From: Bidens hawaiensis
Taxonomy: Eukaryota > Streptophyta > Magnoliopsida > Asterales > Asteraceae
Length of the DNA: 64,000 nucleotides
Direction of reading: 5' to 3'
NCBI GenBank assembly: GCA_021521415.1
Contig: JAIQDT010001957.1
Coordinates: 337,849 to 401,848 of the forward strand
Part shown: positions 23,671 through 32,810 of the stretch, one piece after another
How positions within the stretch are numbered: position 1 is the stretch's first letter
Layout of the letters: each line of letters begins with the position of its first letter
Notes under the pieces: generated by a model
Database searches by the model: none
Seen by the model: only the letters and a program-made list of their open reading frames with translations
Told to the model about the DNA's origin: nothing
Made by a program: the position numbers and the translations under genes

Positions 23671-24145
23671 TGTTGGTGCATAAATGTCAGTAGTTCATAT
23701 GTCTAGTGTCTGTAATCGAGTCTGTAATATTGTTTATGTATTTGTTTGTTTAAAGCGAAGTTGTTGACAAGTTCGCTTAGGCGAACTTGTTAACCAAGCG
23801 AAGTTGTTGACAAGTTCGCTTAGGCGAACTTGTTAATCAAGCGAAGTTATGGACAACTTCGCCTGAGGCGAAGTTGTCGTGTATTTATATAGGTTACGGA
23901 TTAATGTTTAGAGAGAGTTCAAGTTCGTGTGAGTTTAAGTTATTGTTCGTGTGAGTCAAGTGACGTGAGGTCGAGAGTCTGTAACTGTGATTATATCACG
24001 TGTTGAGTTATTAATATAACGTGTGTTTGTTCGTATCGTATTCGTGTGTTTGTGAGTGTGTGTTCTACGTCCGTAACGATCTACACAGGGATTCCGCACC
24101 TGTGTATATCGGGATATCTCGTGTGATCCGTCCAGGGAACCTACA
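23671..24145 (+). repeat. 5' LTR of B1
   Basis: 475 bp, from TGTTGGTGCATAAATG to GGGAACCTACA. A TATA-like TTTATATAGG is at 23884-23893. U3 carries two 43 bp tandem units (23753-23795, 23796-23838) plus a partial third, each made of inverted GCGAAGTTGT / GCGAACTTGT motifs. Confidence 0.92.
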
Positions 24146-24147
24146 AT

Positions 24148-24159
24148 TGGTATCAGAGC
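24148..24159 (+). promoter_or_regulatory. Primer-binding site of B1
   Basis: TGGTATCAGAGC, two bases after the LTR. It is an exact match to the initiator-methionine tRNA complement used by most plant copia elements. Confidence 0.92.
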
Positions 24160-24319
24160 TTTTGCTCGACTGTGTGGTTCGGGATATTCACGCGGGTGTA
24201 GAATTCGTCCCGTTTCGACTTTTCGCGGGACGAGTTTTTGGTGTTTTTGCTCATTCTAGCCTCCTACCAGTGTGTTCAAGCCTTTAAACCGTCAAAAACT
24301 TCGTTAAAATCCGATTTTC

Positions 24320-24665
24320 AGATCTGCAGAAAGTTTGACTTCGTCAGGCGAAGTTGCTGTTCATCAGGCGAAGTTGCCGTCAGGATACGTAGGGTTTCGG
24401 CGAAGATATAAGGAGAAGCGAAGTTATTTACAACTTCGCCTACCTCCTCAACTTCGCCTAACTCAGCGAAGTTCTCATCAAGTTCGCCTAGCTCAGCGAA
24501 TTTTTCTTCAAGTTCGCCTACTTTCTAAGTTCGCTTACCCTAAGCGAAGTTATTCTCAACTTCGCCCAGTCACGCGAATTTAAGAAAGATCCAGCGAAGT
24601 TATTACTTAAGCGAAGTTATCCTTAACTTCGCCTACAGTACTGTTCAGAGGAAATTTTTTAACTT
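24320..24665. repeat. GCGAAGTT / AACTTCGC array in the B1 leader
   Basis: About twenty copies of AGCGAAGTTAT or its complement AACTTCGCCT (and the AAGTTCGC variant) occur in both orientations, ending about 40 bp before the gag ATG at 24708. 24160-24319 is plain leader. Confidence 0.85.
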
Positions 24666-24707
24666 CGCCTACTCAGAATTTTTCAGGTTTCTTAGTCTTC
24701 AAGAAGG

Positions 24708-27347
24708 ATGTCGTCGATCAACATTTCGGAGCTTGTAAAGATGGAAGTTGAAGCGGGGTCAGCTACAAAGGCCCCAAGGTTGCTGAAGGGAACCGACTTT
24801 GTCGCGTGGAAGGTTCGGTTCATACAATACGTTAAGTACCAGGATGCGAAAATGTGGGTATGCATCCAAGATGGATATATTCCACCAGTCATGGAGTATG
24901 AGGGTCGAGACCAAATCAAGAAATACAGTAAAATGGAAGAGGAGGAGAAAAAGATGTATGAAGCCGAAAGCAAGGCTCATGCTGCAATCACAATGGCTCT
25001 TCCACAGGATATCCTCCATACGTTCAGAAAGTATACATCAGCTAGAGAGCTTTGGGAAGCTCTTGAGAACAGATTTGAAGGGAATGTAGGTATTCGGGCT
25101 TCAAAAGTAAAGTTGCTCAAAACTCAATTTTCAGTCTTTAAGTACTTGAAGAACGAATCTCTTGATGATATTATCACTCGATATTATCATCTAATGACTG
25201 AATTGAGTAACTACTCCATTTCCTACCGAGAAGAAGAGATTGTGGAAAAGCTTCTCGATGCCCTCCCACCAAAATGGAAGATGTATACTGTGCTGATGAG
25301 GGAAGACAAGGACTTCCCTACTTATGATCTTGAAACCACTGTCAACAAGCTCAGAACTTTTGAGCTTAATATGGTCAGAAAAGAGACATCTATGGATCAG
25401 GTTCAAGATCAAGGCATGTACGGTGCTAAAGTAAACTCAAATTCAAGTTCAAAGACTGATTCTGCCGCCTACTACTCGAAGGGCGAGTCGTGTGCCAAGT
25501 CTTCACAGGAGGGGCATGTGTCAGTAAACTCAAATGGGGATGTTTGCTTTGTAGCCGGTGGATCAAGTGGTACTCAATAGACAGCAAGCAATATTAGTGG
25601 ATCTTCAAGTTCCTCAAGCAATAATTACTCTAAGATGCCAATGAGCGTCAAATCTGCTGAAGAGCAGTTTGGCCTCTATGCTTCGTTTATTGCTTCATAT
25701 GAAAACTATATTCAAGGAAAGGTTGTTGATCCAGCGATGCTGGATGAAGACTATGACCAGATCGATGCTGATGATCTGGAGGAAATGGATTTACAATGGC
25801 AGATGGCCATGATAGTGAGGAGAGTGAAGAAGTTTATGAGAAAGACGGGGAGAAAGTTTGTTGTTGGCAGGCCAGGGTTCGACAAGTCTAAGGTGAGGTG
25901 CTATAACTGTCAATAAAACGGGCACTTTGCCAAAGAGTGCAGAAACGAGCGAGTTGAACGTGGTCTAGGCCGGTCTGCACAGCACACTGGGAGTAGTAAA
26001 GAAGTCAATGCCATGATGTCCAGAGAAGCAGGTGAATACAACTGGAACCTGCATTCGAATGAAACTAGTGAGCAGGCAAATATGGCTAAGGTTGAGAATG
26101 AAGAATGTGAGAAGATTACCGGAGAAGAGAAAGCTACTGGTAAGGAAAAAGCTTTCATGGAAGATAACAATGATCAACTCTCCGAGGTAAGTTCTAAACC
26201 TATTTGTACTAAATGTGAGAATTTGTCTGAGCAACTTGCTACCATAACTGATCAGTATGTTCGTTTAGATGCTAAATTTAAAACTCTTAAAGAAGATCAT
26301 CACTTTATGAAAGCAAGAGAAAACAGTTACAAAGTTAAAATAAAAGCGTGTGAAAAAGATGTTAAAAGCTTAAAAACAAAACTTGCTGAAAAAATTGAAG
26401 TAATTGATCTAAGTTATGAGGTTTTAGAAGAAAAGACTAAACTGATTGCTGAACGAGAAAAGCAGATTGCTGACCACCAGGTGAAATTGGTGGAACTGAA
26501 CCGAAAACTTGAGCAGTTCAGAAATTCCTCAGCTATTCTTGATCACCTTGTTAGTGGTCAAGATTCCTCTACGAAGAGGGGAGCAATTGGTTATCACGAG
26601 GTTCCACCACCTTATAACCACAATTACACTTTTAACCCTAGTGTTCAGAAATTTGTTGATTTTGAAGTTCCTCAGACAGATCCAATCAAGGTTACGAGTA
26701 AAGAACCAAGTGTTAGTAGTGGCGAAACGAGTTCGCCTGTTTCAAGTGTGAAAATTTCTGTTACGAGTCCAGTCTCATCAGATTCGGATAAGTTGTCCGA
26801 ATAGGGTAAGACAAAAGAGAAAGTAGTGTTACCCACTGGTGGAGAAAAAGATAAAACCTATAAAAAGAGTACTCCACTCAACCCGTACGTCCCACCTTAT
26901 GTGAGACGAACGGCCGGTAACACAGCCTCGACATCCAAAACAACCTTTGAAAAGAAAATGGAGCATAGGTGTTGTTTTAGGTGTAATAAGTTAGGACATC
27001 TTGTTGCAGATTGCCCTCTGACGCCGAAATTCAGAGGTGTGAGGCCTATTAAAACTGAGCATAAGCCTAATGGTAATTTTAATACTGCTAAAAATGAAAA
27101 CCCTTCAAAGTTCCAAAATGTAACTAATTCAGGTTTTCACAGAAACAAATATCAGTTTTACAATGCTAATAACCAAACCACAAGATATAATACTTTCAAT
27201 ATACATAGGTTTGGAAGGCCTCACACTCAATTTCCAAGGAGATTTCCTAATAGGACTGACAGGAATTATCCAGATGCTAACTTTGGAAAGCAGAAGTACG
27301 GGATGTATAGATCCAAGACCAATTGGTCTTGGGTCCCTAGATTCTAA
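24708..27347 (+). pseudogene. B1 gag, three in-frame stops
   Basis: Gag starts [17 protein letters not shown]. One frame runs 880 codons with TAG at 25578, TAA at 25914 and TAG at 26802. The copia gag (UBN2-like) domain spans residues 20-230 ([20 protein letters not shown], then [15 protein letters not shown]). The first zinc knuckle, at 25893-25945, reads [17 protein letters not shown], the stop replacing a Gln that B2 keeps. A coiled-coil region covers 26200-26520. A second knuckle (CFRCNKLGHLVADC) is at 26975-27014. The C-terminus is Asn/Arg-rich and ends SWVPRF then TAA, exactly as in B2. GAG-GTAAGT at 26184-26192 is a strong 5' splice-site match. Without readthrough of the stops no full-length gag is made. 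Confidence 0.85.
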
Positions 27348-27367
27348 TCCTTTGCTTTATTGTGCAG
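26187..27367 (+). promoter_or_regulatory. Possible intron joining gag to pol in B1
   Basis: The donor is GAG|GTAAGTTCT at 26187. The acceptor is TTTATTGTGCAG|GAACAG ending at 27367, with branch-like CTAAT at 27344-27348. Both boundaries fall between codons, so removing these 1181 bases joins the gag frame to the pol frame although the two frames differ. B2 has the same signals in the same phase. Splicing is inferred, not shown. Confidence 0.35.
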
Positions 27368-30300
27368 GAACAGTTGAACAGGGCTGCCCACAGTCTTTGG
27401 ATTGTAGATAGCGGCTGTTCCCGGCACATGACGGGTAACAAATACTTGTTGCACGACTTAAAACCTGTTCAAGGAGCGAGAGTTAGCTTTGCCGGTGAAA
27501 GTGGAGGCAGAATTACTGGAAGAGGAATGGTGTCCAATGGAAAAATGACTCTTGAGAATGTGAACTTTGTAGAAGAGTTGAAGCACAATCTGCTGAGTGT
27601 GTCGCAGATTTGTGATAAGGAGTACACTGTTCATTTCACGAAGAATGAGGCCATCGTGTTGAAGCCTGGTTTTCAGATACCAGACGAGTGGATAGTGATG
27701 AAAGCTCCACGTGATACAAATACTTATGTAATGGATATGAGGTCTACTGAAATGGCCACGGAAGAATCATGTTTAATGACGAAAGCAAGCGAATCGGAAT
27801 CCGAACTGTGGCACAGGAGGATGGGGCACAATCATCTTCGGAAGATGAACCACATTGTCAGGAATGGACTTGTGATGGGCGTTCCCTTGAAAAGTTTTAA
27901 CTTTGAAGACAAATGTATAGCATGCAAGAAGGGAAAGCAACACAAGAAATCTCATCTCACCGAGAAGGTCAACTCTATTGCCAGTACTCTAGAACTGCTT
28001 CACATGGATCTCTTCGGTCCCGTGAATGCAAAAAGTCTAGGAGGTACTTCTTACTGCTTGGTGATCACTGATGACTACTCGCGATATTCGTGGGTATATT
28101 TTCTGAAATCGAAAGATGAGACGGCTCAAATGGTGAAGAATTTGATTACCAAAGTTGAGAACGTCATGGGTAAAACAGTTAAGTTCATCAGGAGTGACAA
28201 TGGAACGGAGTTCAAGAATTTTGAGATGGAGATCTTCTGTCTTCAGAAAGGAATTGAACACCAATACAACGCTCTGTATACTCCGCAACAGAATGGAGTG
28301 GCTGAAAGGAAGAACCGAACTTTAATTGAAGGAGCCAGAACTATGCTGGCAGATTCGAAGCTTCCTGTGATGTTCTGGGCTGAAGCTGTTGCTACAGCCT
28401 GTTATGTCCTGAACAGAGTCTTAACGGTTAAGAGGCTTAATAAAACATGTTACGAGCTTATGCATGGGAGAAAGCCCAACTTTAGTGGTCTTGAACCATT
28501 CGGGTCCCCTTGTTCGATCTTGAAGACAAATTCTAAATTTGGCGAAGTAGCCGATGAAGGAATCTTAGTCGGTTATGTTGTTGGTACTCCTAACAGAAGT
28601 GTCTTCAATACTTCGACCTGCAATGTGGAGGTGGTGTGTAACACCGACATCACAAGTTACCAACCGCCAAAACCAAGCAATGGACCTGCTGAGCTTTTCG
28701 ACTATGTTAAGCTTTTTAAGTCTTTTAACATACCGGATTTGGAAATTTCTGAAGAAGAAGAAAGAGTTGCGACGAAGATGATACTTGATGAGGAAGAAAA
28801 TCTATTGCAAAGACAGCTGATTGATAAATGTCAACCTTCCTTATCAAACTCTACTGGTACCCCTGCTGCCTCGACTGAAGAAGAATTTTTCAATCCATTT
28901 CACTCTCAGTCAGAAACAACCATTGACGAGATCTCTTCTAATTTGGAAGATAATTTGCATGTCGGTTCTGTTCCGACCACGAGAATTCATAAAGATCACC
29001 CTTTGGATAATGTGATTGGTGATGTGTCCTCAGGTGTACAAACGAGAAGTAGCTTGAATGAACACACATGTGTTTATACAAGCATTAAGGAGACAGGAAT
29101 AATCAATGAATGCCTGTACACCTTCTTTATAAGCCAGATTGAACCAAAGAATTATCAAATGGCTTTAAAGGACAGCTCGTGGGTCGAAGCCATGCAAGAA
29201 GAGTTGGCTCAATTCGAGAAGATGGAAGTTTGGACTTTGGTTGAAAAACCAAAGAATGTGCATGCGATAGGCACAAAATGGGTGTTTAAGTGCAAGAGAG
29301 ATGATAAGGGGATTATTATAAGAAACAAGGCAAGGCTAGTCGTTAAAGGTTTTAATCAACAAGAGGGGATTGATTATAACGAAGTGTTCGCTCCTGTCGC
29401 CAGGTTGGAAGCCATAAGATTGTTTTTAGCGTTTGCTGCTTATGAAAAGATGAAGGTGTTTCAGCTAGATGTGAAGAGTGCATTTTTGAATGGGAAAGTT
29501 GATGAGGTTGTGTATGTTGAGCAACCTCCGGGTTTTTCTGACCCAGACTTTCCAGATCACGTGTACAAATTGAGCAAGGCGTTATATGGATTACATCAGG
29601 CACCTCGTGCCTGGTATTCAACTTTATCAGATTACTTGCTCGAAAATGGTTTTGAAAGAGGGAAAATTGATAGCACGTTGTTCTTCAAAAGAGATGGAAG
29701 CGACTTCCTGCTGGTACAAGTCTACGTGGATGACATTATATTTGCTGCGTCAAAAGTCTCCATGTGTCAGGAGTGTGAAGCCGTCATGAAGAAAAGGTTT
29801 GCAATGAGTGCTATGGGTGAACTAACTTTCTTTCTAGGATTGCAGGTTGATCAGAAGAAGGACGGGATGTTCATTCATCAGACGAAGTATGTTCATGATG
29901 TGCTCAAGCGCTTCAAGATAGAGGACAGTTCTCCATATGATACTCCAATCTGCGTCAATCACAAATTGGGTGCTGAAGTAGACGGTGATGCAGATGTGGA
30001 CCCAACTCAATATCGGGCAATAATAGGTTCTTTAATGTACTTAACTGCATCTAGGCCTGATATAATGTTTGTTGTTTGTCTTTGTGCACGTTTTCAGGCA
30101 AATCCAAAAGAATCTCATTTGGAAGGTGCAAAGAGGATACTGCGGTATCTCAAGGGCAAGCCGAAGCTGGGGTTGTGGTACCCGAGAGGAGAAGACTTGG
30201 AGCTGGTCACTTACACAGATTCTGATTATGGAGGGTGCAATCAGAGTCGGAAGTCAACAACTGGAGGATGTCAGTTTCTTGGTGGCAGATTGGTGTCGTG

Positions 30301-30670
30301 GCAATGCAAGAAGCAGACTTCAGTCGCAATTTCAACCTGTGAGGCAGAATACATGGCAGCATCCAACTGCTGCTCTCAGGTTCTTTGTATTCAACAACAG
30401 TTGCGCGACTATGGTCTGAATTTCTTACTTACTCCTATTTGCATTGATAACACAGCTGCTATCTCAGTAACTAACAATCCCGTGAAACATAGTAAAACTA
30501 AACATATTGACATACGTCATCATTTTATACGGGATTGTGCTGAGAAGAAATTGATTGTGCTTGAAAAGGTGGATACGCTTGATAATTTCGCGTATTTATA
30601 TACTAAAGCGTTTGACAAATCCAGATTTCAAAACCTTATTGAACTGAATGGGATGATCAATCCCGAGTAA
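27362..30670 (+). CDS. B1 pol polyprotein, open
   Basis: An open frame of 1102 codons with no ATG at its start: the first codons are GTG CAG GAA CAG and the first Met comes after the protease site. It must therefore be made as a gag fusion (readthrough, frameshift or splicing). The aspartic protease motif D-S-G is at residues 16-18. The integrase zinc region is near 150-200 (LWHRRMGHNHL, then CIACKKGKQ). The catalytic triad is D216, D279, E315, spaced as DD35E. The reverse-transcriptase YVDD is at residues 788-791. RNase H begins at D953 (TDSDYGG). It ends with FQNLIELNGMINPE. All catalytic residues I can check are present. It copies element RNA to DNA and integrates it. Confidence 0.93.
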   Translation: MQEQLNRAAHSLWIVDSGCSRHMTGNKYLLHDLKPVQGARVSFAGESGGRITGRGMVSNGKMTLENVNFVEELKHNLLSVSQICDKEYTVHFTKNEAIVLKPGFQIPDEWIVMKAPRDTNTYVMDMRSTEMATEESCLMTKASESESELWHRRMGHNHLRKMNHIVRNGLVMGVPLKSFNFEDKCIACKKGKQHKKSHLTEKVNSIASTLELLHMDLFGPVNAKSLGGTSYCLVITDDYSRYSWVYFLKSKDETAQMVKNLITKVENVMGKTVKFIRSDNGTEFKNFEMEIFCLQKGIEHQYNALYTPQQNGVAERKNRTLIEGARTMLADSKLPVMFWAEAVATACYVLNRVLTVKRLNKTCYELMHGRKPNFSGLEPFGSPCSILKTNSKFGEVADEGILVGYVVGTPNRSVFNTSTCNVEVVCNTDITSYQPPKPSNGPAELFDYVKLFKSFNIPDLEISEEEERVATKMILDEEENLLQRQLIDKCQPSLSNSTGTPAASTEEEFFNPFHSQSETTIDEISSNLEDNLHVGSVPTTRIHKDHPLDNVIGDVSSGVQTRSSLNEHTCVYTSIKETGIINECLYTFFISQIEPKNYQMALKDSSWVEAMQEELAQFEKMEVWTLVEKPKNVHAIGTKWVFKCKRDDKGIIIRNKARLVVKGFNQQEGIDYNEVFAPVARLEAIRLFLAFAAYEKMKVFQLDVKSAFLNGKVDEVVYVEQPPGFSDPDFPDHVYKLSKALYGLHQAPRAWYSTLSDYLLENGFERGKIDSTLFFKRDGSDFLLVQVYVDDIIFAASKVSMCQECEAVMKKRFAMSAMGELTFFLGLQVDQKKDGMFIHQTKYVHDVLKRFKIEDSSPYDTPICVNHKLGAEVDGDADVDPTQYRAIIGSLMYLTASRPDIMFVVCLCARFQANPKESHLEGAKRILRYLKGKPKLGLWYPRGEDLELVTYTDSDYGGCNQSRKSTTGGCQFLGGRLVSWQCKKQTSVAISTCEAEYMAASNCCSQVLCIQQQLRDYGLNFLLTPICIDNTAAISVTNNPVKHSKTKHIDIRHHFIRDCAEKKLIVLEKVDTLDNFAYLYTKAFDKSRFQNLIELNGMINPE

Positions 30671-30688
30671 CCATGCTTTTCTTGTGAT

Positions 30689-30724
<36 letters not shown>

Positions 30725-32030
30725 GTCACTAATCGCTTAAAAATATGTCGGTTACATCAGTTTGAAGGACTTGTCTTCGGATATGTTTTGGTCCTCATTT
30801 TCGACTTGTAGATTTTGAGGATAGCCATTAACCAGATTACTGATAGTGACCGGGGCGGTTTATGATGAGTTTTTCATTCTTTCGCTTAAAATTAGTCGAT
30901 CATACTTAGTTAGAAGGACACATACTAGTATGTGGTCGGTCCAGCTGATCCATTGGATCTTCGGGATAGCCGTTTACCTGAAGACTTTGTTTTGGTCGGG
31001 GCGATTAATGTTAAAATTTTGAAAGAAATGGGAAATGAAATTACTTTTCAAGTCTACTACTTCGTAAGAAGTTCATTTGCTATGTTTAACAGAAAATTGA
31101 TCCAACCTTGGAAAATGATAGTAATACTGATTCTGTGTGCTTAACTAGTGAAGTTATTAGGCTTAAAAGGCTTTAGAACAGTCATTGTATGTCATGGTAA
31201 CTTTTTAATGGTGCGTAAAAGTAGATGTGATACAAACTAAATTTACTTGATTTTACGTGGAAACTCCTTAAGAGTTTTGCATGTCTTCATATATATCTTT
31301 CCGAATGATAGGCAGAAAAGCGATTACCCAGTCATACACGAGCCCATGTGTGTTCTGATTCCCGTGAAGATAGCGTTTCAAGAAACTGTAGTGATCCAGA
31401 TTCGGGACTTGCAGTTAGTTTACTACTCTGAAGTCTATGTAAATTTGTTCGAAAGAAAAAAAAAAAAATATTTTGAGTTATTGAAACATTCTATAGCTGA
31501 AAGTGTCAAGACTTCTCAATCTTAGAGTAAGAAGAAGAACGGGAACCAGATGAAGAGTACTTACAACTTAATCAGACACTATGGGTCGAGGTCAATTCGG
31601 GATGACTTGGGGAAAGCCAAATACGCTTTGAGGAGAGATAGGAGGCATCAATATTTCTGAGTTGTTGCCCACCTAAATTTTGAGGCATAATTGAACCTAA
31701 CTCGTATCACAGAAACAATGAAAACCATCTTAAGTATATTACCTGCTTACAACCTGTCTCTATATGTCATAATACAGCTAAACACGGATCTATGTGACAG
31801 TCACGTAATTAGTATGATTCCTGTTCGGATCTTTTCTAAAACGTGGTAGTCCCTAACTAGACTGAAATTTGATCCCTTATACTTTAAATTTTTTAAGTTT
31901 TTGTGCTTAGATAGTTTTATGATTTTTTAACTGGTTACTTAGAATTGATCATGTCATTTATTTCTTAAAGGGAAGTTTTAAAGAGTTAATTGAAAAATGT
32001 TCAAATTATAAGGTTTGATTTTGTAAATAT
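30671..32030 (+). other. B1 3' non-coding region between pol and third ORF
   Basis: It starts with an uninterrupted A-run (about 30691-30723). B2 has only about nine A here. Next come the duplicated stem-loop module and a block highly conserved with B2 (31300-31410 against 51490-51600), including GTGATCCAGATTCGGGACTT. A 92-codon open stretch at 31247-31525 has a counterpart in B2, but the match extends outside it and does not look like protein selection. Confidence 0.65.
30732..31007 (+). ncRNA. Duplicated stem-loop module after B1 pol
   Basis: Copy 1 has ACTTGTC-TTCG-GATATGT at 30769-30786 (imperfect), GGTCC, GGATAGCCATTAACC at 30819-30833 and CGGGGCGGTT at 30851. Copy 2 has CACATA-CTAG-TATGTG at 30919-30934, GGTCC, then CTTCGGG paired with CCTGAAG (one G-U) at 30959-30983 around the loop ATAGCCGTTTA, and GGGGCGATT. 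The order matches A2 and B2. Confidence 0.6.
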
Positions 32031-32034
32031 AGGC

Positions 32035-32785
32035 GATGTTGTTAAACAGGCGAAGTTGTGAATAACTTCGCCTAGGCGAAGTTATCCGTAACTTCGCCTG
32101 TATAACCCAGACCCTATATAAGGATGTTCAAGAGTCAAACTGTTCATCACTTTTCAAAAACAGCGAACTTATCCGTATTCTCCGGCGAACTTACTGATTT
32201 TCCGGCGAACTTATTGTTTATTTCGATTCAGAGTTATTTTTCCCAGATTTCATTAAGATTCAAGGTTCGAGATGTCGATTTATCATATATTCCATGTTCA
32301 TTCATGCTAATCAGGGGTCGTTTGGACCGATTTCGAAACCTCGGACCATCGGAATTTAAAAACCGATTTTCAAAACTTGTTTTTACGTGTTAAGAACCAC
32401 TTTGATCGTCTAGATAACCTTAACATCATGTTTTCCGGATTCCTTAATCACGAAAACATCAACTGCACGTTGTTCCATAATCCTTACTGTCGCCGATTCA
32501 GATTCAGGCGAACTTAAGGTTTAGGCGAAGTTATCCGTAACTTCGCCTGAGGCTTATCTTCGCCTGAGGCGATGTTGTCATTAACTTCGCCTGAGGCGAT
32601 GTTGTGATGAGGCGAAGTTAACATTAACTTCGCCTAGATCAATTTTACTGAATGTTAAATAGACGAACTTAAGGCTGAAGCGAAGTTGTTCCCAACTTCG
32701 CCCCACCTTTAACTTCGCCTATAAACAGATTATCACAACTTCGCTCATGGTAACCAGCGAACTTGTGTTATTTATTAACGTTTAT
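32035..32785. repeat. GCGAAGTT / AACTTCGC array before the B1 third ORF
   Basis: Some twenty-five copies of AGGCGAAGTTAT and its complement, including back-to-back pairs such as AGGCGAAGTTA followed by TAACTTCGCCT. They are densest at 32035-32105 and 32510-32770. The middle part (32110-32500) has a few GCGAACTTA copies and no gene. Confidence 0.85.
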
Positions 32786-32808
32786 CTAACTTGGTTCGTT
32801 TGTTGCAG
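32786..32808 (+). promoter_or_regulatory. Possible 3' splice site before the B1 third ORF
   Basis: The branch-point consensus CTAAC at 32786-32790, a T/G-rich tract and TTGCAG ending at 32808 lie two bases before the ATG. B2 is the same (CTAAC at 53002, ACAG ending at 53026). It would place the ATG at the 5' end of a new exon. Confidence 0.5.
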
Positions 32809-32810
32809 AT

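Noticed and set aside
31247..31525. Open frame with a similar partner in B2 (51436-51642) as a small gene
   Set aside because: Similarity continues at the same level beyond both ends of the frame and the C-termini differ. It fits a conserved non-coding block better.
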